Source: Paragordius varius (Eukaryota > Nematomorpha). From it: a stretch of DNA of 64,000 nt. The position numbers and the translations under genes are program-made. The DNA lies in the NCBI GenBank assembly GCA_964247055.1, contig OZ176051.1:4836001-4900000 (forward strand), read 5' to 3'. Below are positions 34,701-47,400 of the stretch, piece after piece. Each line of letters begins with the position of its first letter. Positions within the stretch are counted from its first letter, which is position 1. The notes below the pieces were generated by a model. It searched no databases. It saw nothing but the letters and a program-made list of their open reading frames with translations, and was not told the DNA's origin.

Positions 34701-36447
34701 ATGGATTAAACAACTGCTGTAAATCTATTTGACACTTTATTTAATTTCGTTTATGACATCAATAACGTTTAAATCGCATTTACATATCATTAGCTTTTGG
34801 GGTAGTTGACCCCGAAGCGATTTCAATTTAAATATTAAAAATTACCTGTTATAATAGATTAAATTTTTAGATATGTTATCAGTAGCCTGTTTTAAAAAAA
34901 TAAATTTTTGTATTACCCTATCTCAAACTTTTAGTAATCAAATATTTTTTTGCAATTGTGCATTGGCTTATTAAAAACAAAATAATATTTAAATAATTTA
35001 TCAACTTTTTATTAGCCAAACGCTGTTCGACTATACATTCATCGAATTTACACTTAAAATTTATATTGTTTTCTAAAAAATATAATATTAAACCAATTTT
35101 CGGTAATGGGAATGGTATTTGAAAAAAGTCATTGTAGAAATCTAAAGATTGAACAGCAATGTCCAAAGCGAATTCAGCCTGATCAATTTGTTGTTGGGGT
35201 GCATATACTTTAACCTAGCATTAAATTTGGTTTAATCATTTTTCAAATTCGATATTCAATATCAAAACAAATAACATTAAATATATTTGTTCATAACTTC
35301 GACTCCGTCTTTATTTGTTTTTGCGACAGCTCTAAAATCGCAAATGACCCAGGCCACTAAATAGGTGCTCATTTGGAGTGATGGCGCAAAAATATCTCTT
35401 TCCACATTCTCAGATAGGATTAGCGTTTTAATCTTTGGCATGTTTGAAAGCGATAAAAGAGCCTTAGGTCTATCAATATTTATTTGGAAGATAGCTTTGC
35501 GATCTGGTTCATCCATACAAGGAAAGGCCTGTCGAGCGTAATTTGGTTCAAATTGGGTGGAAAGTAAGTAGCTATACGTATACAGATGTATTATGCATAT
35601 TTTAATAAAGGATATTTGTTTTTATAAAATCAAGGGTATTCATATTTCACCCAAAAATACCGAGTTCTGGCCATATCATCGTTATACGAGCTAGAATAAA
35701 ATCCGGTCAAACTGTTACTTATATTACCATAATAATCGATGGTAAAAACATATTGATTTCCGCGCGTTAGTTGCATATTTGAGCTATATTTGGCCAATGC
35801 TGGTGTCAAATCAATTCGAACCATTTCAAACTCCGTATCCTCATAGGTTACATACTCACATGGTATTTCAATAAATGTAAAGGACTTATTTCTATTATTA
35901 TTATTATCATTATTTAAATCTGACTGTAGTGTTACTCGAATAAAACGCAGGCCCCTATTATTGAGCACAATGATAGAGGTGTTTTCTAACACAAGAAATC
36001 TGAACACGACACGGCCTAAAAGTAATTATATAATTTAATATTTCCAAGAAATATTAAGCTACCAATCGGTAATTTTAAACTACAAAAATATTGTTTAGAA
36101 AATTTATTATTTATTTAATATTTAACATATTTGTTTTAAATTTTTTTATAGGTAAATAGATCACAATTATTTTCAGTATTTTATTCACAAAAATATTTTT
36201 TTAGGTTATCGCAAAATTAACGATGACCTTTAAATGTAGGACCATTTTGAGGTAATTTTGAATCTATATTCACCCATTCCGGTGTGATTGTGATATTATA
36301 GGAAATCGGTTTAATTGTTCGTGGCAATCGATATTTTGTATCCTCAAAAAATTTGATATCGCTTGTAGATTTATTAGCTATTCTATAACCATCCGATGAA
36401 TATAAATTGAAACCAGAACCCAAACCACTGGACGAATCAAGTTTAAC
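22737..36447 (-). CDS. M1 family aminopeptidase (APN-like), copy A; 5' end not found
   Basis: Sixteen exons: 36228-36447, 35661-36015, 35298-35571, 35094-35214, 34529-34683, 30620-30728, 29784-29987, 29501-29694, 28781-29026, 27442-27668, 27118-27197, 25256-25454, 24220-24340, 23660-23826, 23342-23595 and 22737-22915 (3,105 nt, 1,034 aa without the missing start). A zinc exopeptidase that removes N-terminal residues from peptides. It shows '[19 protein letters not shown]', the exopeptidase loop as GGMEN (usually GAMEN), HEMAH plus the third zinc ligand Glu in 'LKEGFATY' 18 residues on, and 'SYNKGALL' with the likely catalytic Tyr, followed by the ERAP1-like C-terminal domain. The first exon found starts in phase 0 after an AG, so at least one 5' exon with a signal or anchor is missing. 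Exon phases are identical to copy B, showing tandem duplication. The GAMEN change and diverged sequence suggest altered substrate choice. Confidence 0.92.
24867..25216. mobile_element. 350-bp MITE-1 with subterminal tandem motifs
   Basis: A near-perfect palindromic element flanked by TA. The left end 'TACCATTTACAGTTCAAATT' is matched inverted at the right end. Each arm carries about four copies of a ~21-bp unit (caattcaaattcaccctt), pointing inward. The core is AT-rich with no coding sequence. The TA flanks suggest the Tc1/mariner group. It lies in an intron of aminopeptidase A, about 40 bp from the exon at 25,256. Confidence 0.85.
26000..27117. other. Intron stretch of aminopeptidase A with a weak direct repeat
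   Basis: About 25,986-26,090 and 26,097-26,200 share 'aaactaatttgtt', 'gtgaataat' and 'tttaccttaat' in order, which suggests an old ~110-bp duplication. The rest of the intron (25,455-27,117) shows nothing recognised. Confidence 0.4.
28500..28680 (+). mobile_element. tRNA-derived SINE, copy 2
   Basis: The tRNA-like head begins about 28,508 ('TAGTAGATTGGCGCCCGACT'), followed by a clear B-box/T-arm 'GAGTTCGAACCC' at about 28,550. The body is shared with 13,325-13,500 ('AGAAACTACGCAA', 'GACTGTCAG', 'GTCCGGATACAATTTAAGTC'), and the end 'CCCTTTAAAAAAATAATAAA' is A-rich. The anticodon-side 'GACTCTTACGA' resembles tRNA-Lys. It lies in the intron between aminopeptidase A exons 9 and 10. Confidence 0.75.
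31020..34223 (+). mobile_element. RTE-like LINE, near full length but decayed
   Basis: About 3.2 kb, flanked by a 12-bp target duplication ACATATGAATTA (31008-31019 and 34224-34235) and ending in a (CAA)n tail at 34,203. Endonuclease segments: 'KMATWNTRG' at 31,410, 'LSETHM', 'IIGDFNAI' and '[10 protein letters not shown]'. Reverse-transcriptase segments: '[14 protein letters not shown]' at about 33,140, '[18 protein letters not shown]' and '[10 protein letters not shown]'. The C-terminal part is 'LYGCESWTI...[13 protein letters not shown]' and '[11 protein letters not shown]'. Length, single EN-RT frame and repeat tail fit the RTE group. Several stops and frame changes interrupt it (for example a TGA near 31,672 and a TAA near 33,540), so it is not active. 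It sits in the intron between the HEXXH exon and the WFGN exon of aminopeptidase A. Confidence 0.85.
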
Positions 36448-36539
36448 CTGATATATAATTTAAATATGCATTAATAAATTAGGTTAAATATCATATGTTT
36501 GCTTTTAGTATTTGATAAAACATTATTAATTTGTAAATA

Positions 36540-36726
36540 CAGTATGAGTAAGTATATCCAGAAAGTTATTAATTATTGCCTAGAATATGCAACAAAGGTC
36601 AGCATTATTGGCTTATAATTATATATTTTACTTTTTATTTTTATTTGTCAATTATAATTCTCGTTGTTGCATCTGCTATTTGGCAATAATTAATAACTTT
36701 CTAGCAATATAAACTTACTCCTACTG
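36540..36726. mobile_element. 187-bp TA-flanked MITE
   Basis: Inverted ends of about 45 bp: 'CAGTATGAGTAAGTATATCC' at 36,540 and its partner ending 'AACTTACTCCTACTG' at 36,726, with TA on both sides. The inner parts of the arms ('GAAAGTTATTAATTATTGCC') match perfectly. Tc1/mariner-like non-autonomous element just upstream of aminopeptidase A. Confidence 0.8.
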
Positions 36727-39515
36727 TATTTTGTGATTTTAGCCTGAACTTGATATAACTCTAACATCGATAAATATATTGGAGCCGGATCCATTACCGG
36801 ATCAATTTTTCTTATAAATATACGATACGATTTAGATCTATTTTGTAGATCTTGTATAAAATTATAGATTTTGGAATCAATAGAATAAAAAATATGATTT
36901 TTTATCACACAATGCGCTCAAAGATTGGTTAACATTCGAATTCGAGTGATCTCAGAATATCCAATAAAGTTTGTAATGCAACCTTTTTGCCTTTTTTGGT
37001 ATTTGGGCACGGATTATTAATATTAAAGATTAAATTAAGATGTATGTATTAGCTACGAGCATAATAGAATGGGTAAAAAGTGTCCATATGCCTTCAATAT
37101 TTTTTAAATTTAATAGCAATATATTGCTACTAAAATAAACGTTAATCTTGCATCATCCGGGTAGTTGATGCAGAACCTTTAAATTAAAAAAGAATTTTGG
37201 ATTCTGATTTCGATTAAGGAATGTATTAAGGCATCAATTTTTTTTAATGTTATATAAAATATTTAATAACATATTTGTCATAAAAATATATTTTTAAAGC
37301 TGATTTGACAGTTTTTTCGTTCAATTTCAGAAAGGTTGTTTTACGACCCCGGGATATTTTTAATATTCGCTATTTTCCTAACATCGTGAAAAATACAACA
37401 CGGACGGCTTATAATACTGTTTAATTTATTAATTATATACATTCAAAAGGCAGCTTAGAATGAAACAGAACACATTCATTTTCAATCAACTTAAAAGTGT
37501 GTAAAAAACAATTTTGGGATCGTTTTAAAACTGCGGTAAATTATTTTATTTTTAAGTATCATATTTATTTTTTTATGTAAAAAGTTTTTAAACTTTTTAA
37601 TTAAAAATAATATAGTTTATAAATTTACATTCTATCAAAAATTTAGGCTATAAATTGCGAAGCAAAAAATAAAACCAATTACCAATTAAACCAAATATTT
37701 TGATAATAAACAATGCAAATAAAATTTAACATGGAACCAGAACCAAACCGTAGTGTTCAGATTCCATGTATATTAAGCAATAAACGCTGTATAAAAGTTT
37801 GAGTCAAAATATAATTTTATTTTTAAAAGAATACGGTATGGTTAAAGGCCAAATAATTCATCTACCGATCTGCCATTTAGAAATCTGATGCAGATTAGCA
37901 AAAGGCCTACAAAAAATATAATATGATTTTCCATATGTTCAGAAATAACATTATTTTAACCTAGCAAAAAAATTATACAAAAATCCGCTTTCACCAAAAA
38001 AAGGCATACAACTTTATTTTTTATGAAATCTACTTTCGTATATTTGATATCCTAATATCAGTCAAATGACTTGCATGATTTTTCCATTTGCACACAGTTA
38101 AATAAGATTATACTAACGCCTCATGACCTTTTTGGGTAATTTTATACCCCAGGCCAATATATATTTAGTATTGGGCCCAATTTAAAAGTATGCTTTCTTT
38201 AACCTTTTAATAGATGCTTGATACAACAATATTGTTTAAAAATAACCTAAAAATGTAAAAAATCCCCATATCAAACTTTTTCGACGCCTTTTTTTTAATC
38301 CTAACGCAACAGGAAAATAAAGGTTTATTATGGTTAAGAAATGTAAATAATTAACTGTAAGCTTACATTCCAGCAAATGATTGATAAAATTTTAATATGT
38401 TCGTTTCAATCGAGTTTTTAATCTATCCGAATTTTGGTCTATAGATTTAGAAACTGTAAAAAATGTAAACTTTATTATCTAATATAGAAGAACAATGTTT
38501 ATATAATAAAGTTTTAATAAGAATTTTTTATATAATTAATTGACAAAATATTTTTCAACCAATTTTGACAAATTAATGTAATAATATTCAAATGATACCT
38601 GATTGCAAAGGTTTAAAAATATGAGTATTCCTAAGAATAATAACATATACAATTTAAAAAATAATCAAAATATTTAAAGTATAATTAATATGTTTTTTTA
38701 TTCTATTAAAGAAGTAGTAAGCAAAAATTTTAGCTTAAGGCCATTTAAAAAGTTAAAGGAAATTTGTATGCAATTATTCACAGTATTTTTCGTAAATATT
38801 ATGAGATTGTGTCATTTAGCATTTCTATGAATTGTGACTCTTTTTAAAACGAATAGGGGGGCCAAGGCTTGTTCAAATATAAATGAATAATTTAAAAATA
38901 TAGCCCTTTATAAAGTAAAAAATAAACAAATCCTCATCTCAAACTTTTTCCACCAAATAAAACCATTTTATAAATTAGTCTTTGAATACAGTCGTACCAA
39001 TGTTTACACCCTACGACTAAATAAGTGTGGTAAAAGAAAATTCACTGTCTTTTATTTTTTATGAATAATTACACCGAAAACCTGGAAAAATTTATTCTAA
39101 TCAAATATTATCAGATTACAGCAAATAGTAATATTAATGTTGCCTAAAACTATGTTCTTAAAAGATTGTATAGTGATCATTTGCAGAAATTGTCCTTTAC
39201 GATCACTAAACACAAGCCAAAAATTGTTTTTACAATTCTTTAAAGTATATGTCTTATTAGAATTAAATATTGTTGAAATTTCATTAAGACAATATTAGCC
39301 TTTTTTTAATTATGGGTAAGAAAACTGAAAATGGCTTGAAATAGGGATATTAAATTAAATTTGCCCATCATGGTTTTTGTAGATTTAACCAATATATCTT
39401 GTATATTTGTGGTATGTTAAACAAAAATCATTATAAATATTCGTTACATAAAATTATGCGAGCTATGTGCGGAACATAAGACTAGACAGAATAGATCCCA
39501 TTGCTATAACCATAA
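36727..39515. other. Intergenic AT-rich stretch upstream of aminopeptidase A
   Basis: It should contain the missing first exon(s) and promoter of aminopeptidase A, but no signal-peptide or anchor exon with a compatible phase-0 donor could be picked out. A minus-strand frame at 36,690-36,908 with a GTAAGT after it is in the wrong phase for the next exon. Nothing else is recognised. Confidence 0.4.
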
Positions 39516-40611
39516 CACTAGACAACAAATTTTAACATTTTTTAACTGCCATTCTTGTCAATTTAAAATTTATTTCATTAAAGTACATAATTAGTATATC
39601 TGAAGAGAAAATTGGTCTCACATGGAGGAATTTTTTTATATTAGAGTTTATCAATAATTTTTGGCCCCGATTTAACATTAAACTCGAAATTTCGAAAATT
39701 TAAAGTTTTAGATATGAAGCCATGTATTTTATATCATTCGAAAGAGCGCAAAAAACTGCATCTTTTAAATGGTAGTAAGTCATTTAAATCCATCGGATGT
39801 AAAAGTTATTTGGATTTAAATGGTCAAAATTTTCAATCCTTAAATAAGTCAAGAATTTTGGCAGACAAACTTATTTGAAAATCATATAAATTGTTTTAAT
39901 ATAATTATTAGGGTTATATTAGTATTTAATTTAAAAAAATGTTTGGAAAAGCTTTTGGTTTCCTTTTTCAATAAAAATTATTATTATCATAAATATTTTA
40001 CCTAGTGGATAGTAAAATGCATAGTTATAACTGTAAATTTATTACATAATGGCTATAAAAGATCAAAAATACCCTAAACTTTGTTTTTATCTTTAAATTT
40101 TCAAAATTATCAGCCTTATAAAGAAAATAAATTAATATTGATGAGATGGTAATTTTTTAAAAAACAAAAAACTTAAAAATGGCTGTTTTGAGTGACATAA
40201 AAGCAATAAAAAATGTTTTAATCAAAAAAAACTTTCTTGTGTTATCTTTTTTGGACAATCATCTCCATCTAAACAAAGTTTGAGCTATTTTCATCCATTA
40301 GTTTTAAAAATATAATAATTAAAAAAAATGCTATCGCTTCGCGCCTTTGTCGCTCTTTGTGTCCAATATTAACTGTCGATATAATACATATTAGTATACA
40401 TTTTATAGAGTTTTTAATACTCTTTCGAATGATATATTACAAATGGGCATTTTTAGTAAAATTTTGATAAAGAGGGCGCATAATCAAAAAATTAAATTAT
40501 ACAAAATTCTTCCGACGAGTTACAATTTTTATTTCAGATTTACTGTTAAAATGATATTAAATATCAAAAAATGCAAAAAACTCGAGTGGCAGAAAAATTT
40601 GTTGTCTAGTG
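39516..40611. mobile_element. 1.1-kb TAA-flanked inverted-repeat element
   Basis: Terminal inverted repeats CACTAGACAACAAATTTT (39516-39533) and AAATTTGTTGTCTAGTG (ending 40611) are flanked by TAA on both sides (39513-39515, 40612-40614), the target size used by PIF/Harbinger elements. Inner inverted matches (for example 'tatcattcgaaagag' at 39,731 and 'ctctttcgaatgatat' at 40,421) show it is a long foldback. No transposase is seen. From 40,615 to 41,403 nothing is recognised. Confidence 0.8.
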
Positions 40612-41403
40612 TAATTAATAACATTTTATCAAAAAATATTAGGTATCAAAATTTTTAGCTATATGTCAAGCATATAATATATTAATTTGTAAACTTATCG
40701 TTATTTAGCCATTTAGAGAAAAATGATAAAATCATTCTAAAAACGAGGACTACTGTTTTTCTAATAATCTAAAACAATGTTTGTTTTGGAGCCCGAATTC
40801 GACCACAGCATTAAGTCGTTTTACCTTAATAGAGTGAATGGTTAGTTTAGACTGCCATATTATTTTGGGGTTAAAAATTAGATGCATATCCATTAATCTA
40901 GTATTTTAGGTTTATATATAAATGATAAAATTAAATAGCGAATTGTTTTGACATTAAAAATATTTTTTCCCTAGTGATTAATTGCCTTGGCAGAGATAAT
41001 CATTTTCATTTGATATTGAATTTATAAAATTTGGTCACAAACCCACTGATCACACAAATTAGAGTAAAACAGGAAAAAAATGATTATATCAATTTTATTG
41101 GACTATTTATGCTGAATTAATTTTCATAAATTGATCATAGATTGGTAAATATACATTTCATTTTAATAAACATAAAAAATGTTAGTAAAATATTTGCAAA
41201 GCTGTATTTGATTGTTCCTTTGAATATGTATACATATGTATTATAATATCAAACAATAGGATAGAAAAATTAAATTTAACATAAAAAATTTCAATCCTTT
41301 ACAACATAGATATATTGGGATTGCACTAAAAAAAGTGAATACTATACTATTTTTTAAACTATACATATATTCTAAGAAAAAATTGAAAAAAAAATCTCCA
41401 AAT

Positions 41404-44400
41404 TTAATAACTAGGAATGTGTTTCTTTAACCAGGCAATAATAGCTTCATCATTCATCTTTGATGAAGCAATATTATTTGTAATAATTTCACGAGTTTGC
41501 GAATAACTTTCTTGTGTGATTAGGCCTTGTGCCAGAGGTTCTTTAAAGAAGCTATCATAATCATTCAAGAGTTGATTGGTGCCAAAATCTATATTATACA
41601 TACATAAAGTTTTAGTAATAGGCCCGATAATGTATTGTGGTGATTAATATCTTTGTAAGTAAAGTGAATAAACAACAACTGCAAATGTGCTACATATAAC
41701 CCATATACACATTATATCATTTTTAGCATCCATTTTAAAAAAATATTTTGTGAATTCAAATAGATATCCAGATGCCTTATTGTTTCCATCATAAAACAGC
41801 ACTATTTCGGTCAAACACAATATTGTCTTATTCAAAACAAGACATTTTTCAAATAAAAAATTCGAAAGGAATCGTTTTTATTGAAAGGCGAATTTTTTAA
41901 AAAATATCACAACAAATAAATCCTCAATTTTTATGTCTTTAAAGAAATTGTAACTGAATAGAAAATAGTTTTTTTTTCAATGATAAAAAGCTATAATAAA
42001 TCAAAAAGTAAATTTACATTTGCAAACAGCCTTGACTAGCCCATCAAGTGCAGATGAAGAGTCCCCAAACTCTTCAATGAATGAGGGCCATTCAGTTTTA
42101 ACAAATTTCCAGACACGGTCTTGAACCGATTGTAGGGGTGAGCTTATCATTAATCGTCCCAATACTCCAACCATATCCTGGGACCGGATATAATTTTCAT
42201 CATCATTATCAATAATCGATTTAGCACTCTTTTCTATACTGTGTGGTGGATTAAATCCATTCTTGATGTAAGATAATAATCTAAGTAATACATATATATA
42301 TATATATATATATAATTAGGTAGATAAATAGAAATAATTAGGTTTTGACCGGTCAGAAAATGTATTAACCGCTTCTAAATTCAGTTCTGCTAATAATCAG
42401 ACTACATTAAAATGTTGTGTTAAATCGAAAACATTATCAAATCTTGCTTTTAGTAACATTATTAATGACGACAAATTAATAAAAAATTAATATAGCTTTT
42501 CAACTTTTCCATTTAATTTAGGTTTTACAACAATATTTTGCTAGATTACGCGAGACTGTGTTTAAACAATTTTGGCTGGTCATTTTTATAAGCGATCTTT
42601 GGCCATGATCATTAATGCATTAACGGGGCAGACCAAAGGCCCTAAAAATATTTTATCCTTTGTTTTTACGATAAAATTAGACCTTTCCACCAAATCCATA
42701 TTGGTTGTAGTCGTGAGGGATGATAAAATTTCCATTTTTTCTGAGGGAACATTACTGGTTTTATAGGCATTCCATGCAGCTTCCCAGTCCTCTGTAGTTC
42801 CATATTGAATACCAGATCTCAAAATAGCGGATGATAAATCTGGGTATGGCTAAAGCATTACAAAAGAGAATTGAGTCGTTAAAATACATATTTTTGATTT
42901 AAAGTAAACTATGGTAAGTGTGCGTATTAGTTTTGGAAATTTAATTCAATAAAATGGATCAAATACCAAATTAGTTTTAGCGTTGGAATATTCATGGATC
43001 CACTTTTGAAACAATGGTTTCGCCTTGGAAATTGTTGGTTCATGCCCTAGTATTACGGCCATTCCGATAGTTTTTGCTTGTAAAAATCTAAAAATACCAA
43101 AAAAAGTGTTTCAAATTTTTTGCAAAAGTCTAGTGTATTCCATTTGCACTTCAATGTCCTTGAACACTTCAAGTTGGTCCTTGAACATTTTACGTTGGTA
43201 CTTGAACACCACAAGTTGGTCTTTGAACATTTAAGTTGGTCCTTTAACATTTTTGTTTTGTTTTTAACTTTTATCAATCAAATCGTGTATCATTCATATT
43301 TTAACCTATTTCCTATATTTAACAAAAACTTTAAATCATTTTTAATGTTAAATTTAGAAACCGTAGATATCATTATTAATTTAAAAAAATATGAACTTAA
43401 AAAAGATTTTGACAAAAGTGTTTTGGGTTATTAATTACATTTTTAAAAACATTTATAAGTTAATAATTTTGTTGAATTGGAAAAAATTAGTTTGAAACAA
43501 AAAGTTTTTGAATGAAAAATTTATTTTTAGCGAATAAATAAAAATAATAAATTAAGAAAATTAGGTTAAAAAATAATAAAATAAATGCAAAAATTATGGT
43601 TAAATCCTAACTTAAAATGTTCAAGGAGAAGTGTTTAAGGACCATCTTGAAATGTTCAAGGACCAACTGAAGTGTTCAAGAAACACTCTTGAAGTGCAAA
43701 TGGTATAATAAAATGCATTATGAAAGAGGATTTTGGATAAAATTAATCAAACTTACATATCTAAATGGGAAAGTTCATTGTTAGTTTTCCATGTATCATA
43801 CCGTTGCAATAATTTGTTGAGTAATAATTTATTGATGTAAGCTGGTAGGAGTTTTTGATAAACAGCGGGGTCAGAATGGTAACGAAATCGCATGTGAAGT
43901 ACATTCAAAGAATCTAAACTAGCCATTAATGGGAGAGATGCTTTTTCATTCAAGTCTAAATATTTATCAATAAAAATACATAAAAAATATTAATTCTACA
44001 CTTGCTTTGAGGTATCAAAATTTAATTTAATATGTATATATAAAAATACCGGTATCTGAATTCGAACTATTAAAAACAGTTGGATTAATGTACATTAGAT
44101 ATTCCAAAAAATCCACGTAAGATCCATATCCAAATCTAAACAAATGAATATAATCATTTTTATGGCATAAAAAAACCAAAATGATGTAGAAAAGAGATAA
44201 AGAGATAACAAATAAAATACTCGACAAAATTTCGCATATTAAAGATGAGTTGAGTGCGATCCAATTCATTTATGATGTTGGCATTGTCTTTCAAAGCTTT
44301 AAGTAGGGCTGAAAAAGTGCGTGGTCCATATTTAACCAGATAGTAACCGGAATAACCGACATTGGCTTTGACCCAAGCACGCCCTTCCGTAACATCCGAT

Positions 44401-47400
44401 GTTTCAAAGGGTACAGAATGTGAGATATTATTTTCATGAAGCCAAACTAACTAAAATATATGGAATAATAAACGGTTGCAGAAAATACGCAGTTAATTTA
44501 ATTTAAAATTTGAGCAAAAGACGCGTTCAAAATATTAACCCTTTAAAAGATTTTTATAATGTACTTATATAAGTATACTAAAAAAAGTATGTAAATTCAA
44601 ACTTGGATATGTTATTGAAACAATGTTGCAATAATATAATTAAACATGATATATTGAATACTTGATTAACATTTTCATTCGTAGCATGATTTGAGGGTGA
44701 ATTAACCATTATTGTAAGAGGGATTTGCCACATGGCGTTTGAGCGTTCTTTTTTATCTTCAGTGGCAAATTGATTAGTAAATTTATTTTGATAAATATCA
44801 AGCAAATATTTCGAATTTGGTTTTGAACTCAACGTATTTTGTTTCTGTGATAATTTGTAATCATCCATGTGAATGGGATCAGATATGGTAACTAAAGGGT
44901 AACCTTTCTGTTACACAAAATAAAATAATAATTACGATTTGTAAATATATAAAGGTGGATGATTAAATTTGAGTCAAATGCCAAATGAATGCAATATAAA
45001 AACTTTAAAGAGGGATAATTCTAATAAATTATTAGTTGTAGATAAAAACAGAGCTGTTTTCTTAGTTTCAATAAAATATGTCATAGAAATTGTTGAAAAA
45101 AGAGACAGGACATCCGACAAACTTTATAAACCAATAAAAAACATCTTAAAAAGGTGGGAGAACCCATTCGAATCCCAAAATTGCACAATTTTTGCATAAT
45201 CACTGACGGTTGGAGACTGTATTTACATTAAAGAATTTGATTGTTTGCAATTACCTAGATGATACGCTTAAATTGGACCGGAGAAAGACTACCCTCATAA
45301 TTTAAGAGCCTTAAAGAGCTTAAATGAAAGATTCTGAATATAAATTGTCAAACAACCTGTGTAATCCAGCCATTCATAATGTTTTCAATGGTGGGATTTG
45401 TAGAATTACTACCATCATTTGGGTCAACAGATACGTGCCATATCAAAGATGAATTATCTTTGCCAGGGTTTATGCCAGAGGCCTCTTCGCGGGCCTTTTG
45501 CAAGGCTCTCCATAAATCGCTAGAACGGGCGTTTCCATATGCATGTTCGGACAGGTAATCATGTAAACCTATTTTAGGCACATTATATATAGAAAGTAAT
45601 AATATTTTTGTTCCAATTAATACAGTATAGCAGGTGTATTCAACTATAAACTTAAACAGCACAATATAGCAAACGCAAAAAAGGAACCTTTTTGAAAAAC
45701 AGCCCTCGTAAGGACAAGTCCATCAAGCATACGTAGCAAGAGTGATCCCTTGTTGTAGGAAATGGCATCAAACATAGATTGCATATCCGATGGTTTGACA
45801 ACCGTGGCATGGCTAACAGGGTGAGAATCTGCCAGCGAATCTAAAAAACTTGCTCGGGGCGCTGTGTCTGGAGCAAATTTTTCCAACATTTCTATCAAGC
45901 GTATAAGAGAAAAGAGGAATGATAAAAAAAATAAGTCTAATTTGAAATTAAATAATTTCAGCAATATAGAATTTCTTTAAAAACATGGATTTTCAATAAT
46001 TACTAGTAATCTTTGTCAAACATGTATAAAATTAGTATTAATGGAAAAAACACTCAAAAATAATGCGAAATATAGTGTTAAAAGCGTTTTTTGCTAGTAA
46101 ATTTTAATACATTTGACACCAATAAACCATACTACCAACGATTCATAAATCATAGTTGGGGCGCACACAAATAATAAACGGTGATTTAAATCAGCAAGTT
46201 TGATTGGTTTAATTGTTTTAATTTTAAGTTATTTTTATAAAAAAACATGCCAAACGATCAAGAATTAATATAAAAATTAATAAAGTATAAATATTATTAA
46301 TTTCTTTAAATTTCGTTCTTGGATAATAAACCTAATTTATTTATAATTATTCAACTAATACGACATTTGCCAAATCATAGTAGCTATAAAATAATAAATA
46401 ATGGCATGATGATAAATTAAAATTTGCAAAAATTTATTTTTCCACTTAAAGAAAAAATTCCAAAAATTAAAATAATCTTCAGTACATATATATATATATG
46501 TATAAACAAAAAATATTACTCCATTCAGGAAAAACTGCATCTGCGCAAACAGATTCCATATAGGTTGCAAAACCTTCATTTAACCACAAATCATCCCACC
46601 ATTTCATAGTGACTAAATTTCCAAACCACTACAAAAAAAATGTATAAATATAAAATGTGCGTGATTATTTATACAAAATTTGCGCAATTGAATTATAACC
46701 GAAACAATTTCAATCAAAATGATCTAATAAATATCGTTTAAAAATAATTTAGGCACATATACCTTAATCTCAAAGTGCATTTTGGCTGTTTCAGCCAAAA
46801 ATTATTAATATATTATCAAAAAACTAATTAATACATTTGTAAATATACAATTTACAATTCAAATTCACCTGTTAATTGGTTATAACCTTAAGTTATATTA
46901 TTATTATTTATTATATAATTTATATGACATTGTATGTACAAGTATTCTAATTATAGTTGCCAACTTGATAACCTTAAATTATACGACATTGTATTTAATA
47001 AGTAATCTAATGACTATTATATATATGGATATTTTATATGACATTGTATTTGATACAAATAGTATTCTAATTTATTATTGTAATTTATCCTTGCTAAAAT
47101 ATATAAATACACCTATACCAACACTGAGCTATCAGTTAATAAATGTACTTAATTTGAGTTATTAATTCATATGTCGTCTCTATTTTAAACGTATTATTGG
47201 TGCCGTTAATGGACGAAATTTCCAAAATCAGTATTAACGAATACGATCCAAACACTAATTTTAAACAATACTTAAAGCACGTGAATCGTATCTTAATCGC
47301 TAAAAACATTAATCCAAATGATGAAATATTAAAAAACTTATTCCTGGCCTATGCAGGACTACACACAATCTCTAAACTGGAAAACCAAGCGTTTCCTACG

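Noticed and set aside
36690-36908. Frame with a GTAAGT donor upstream of aminopeptidase A, considered as its missing 5' exon
   Set aside because: The phase at the donor would create a stop in the next exon, and part of it lies in a TA-flanked MITE.
41644-41835. Minus-strand frame with a hydrophobic stretch in the last intron of aminopeptidase B, considered as a first exon for copy A or an alternative last exon
   Set aside because: No suitable donor or acceptor in a matching phase was found.
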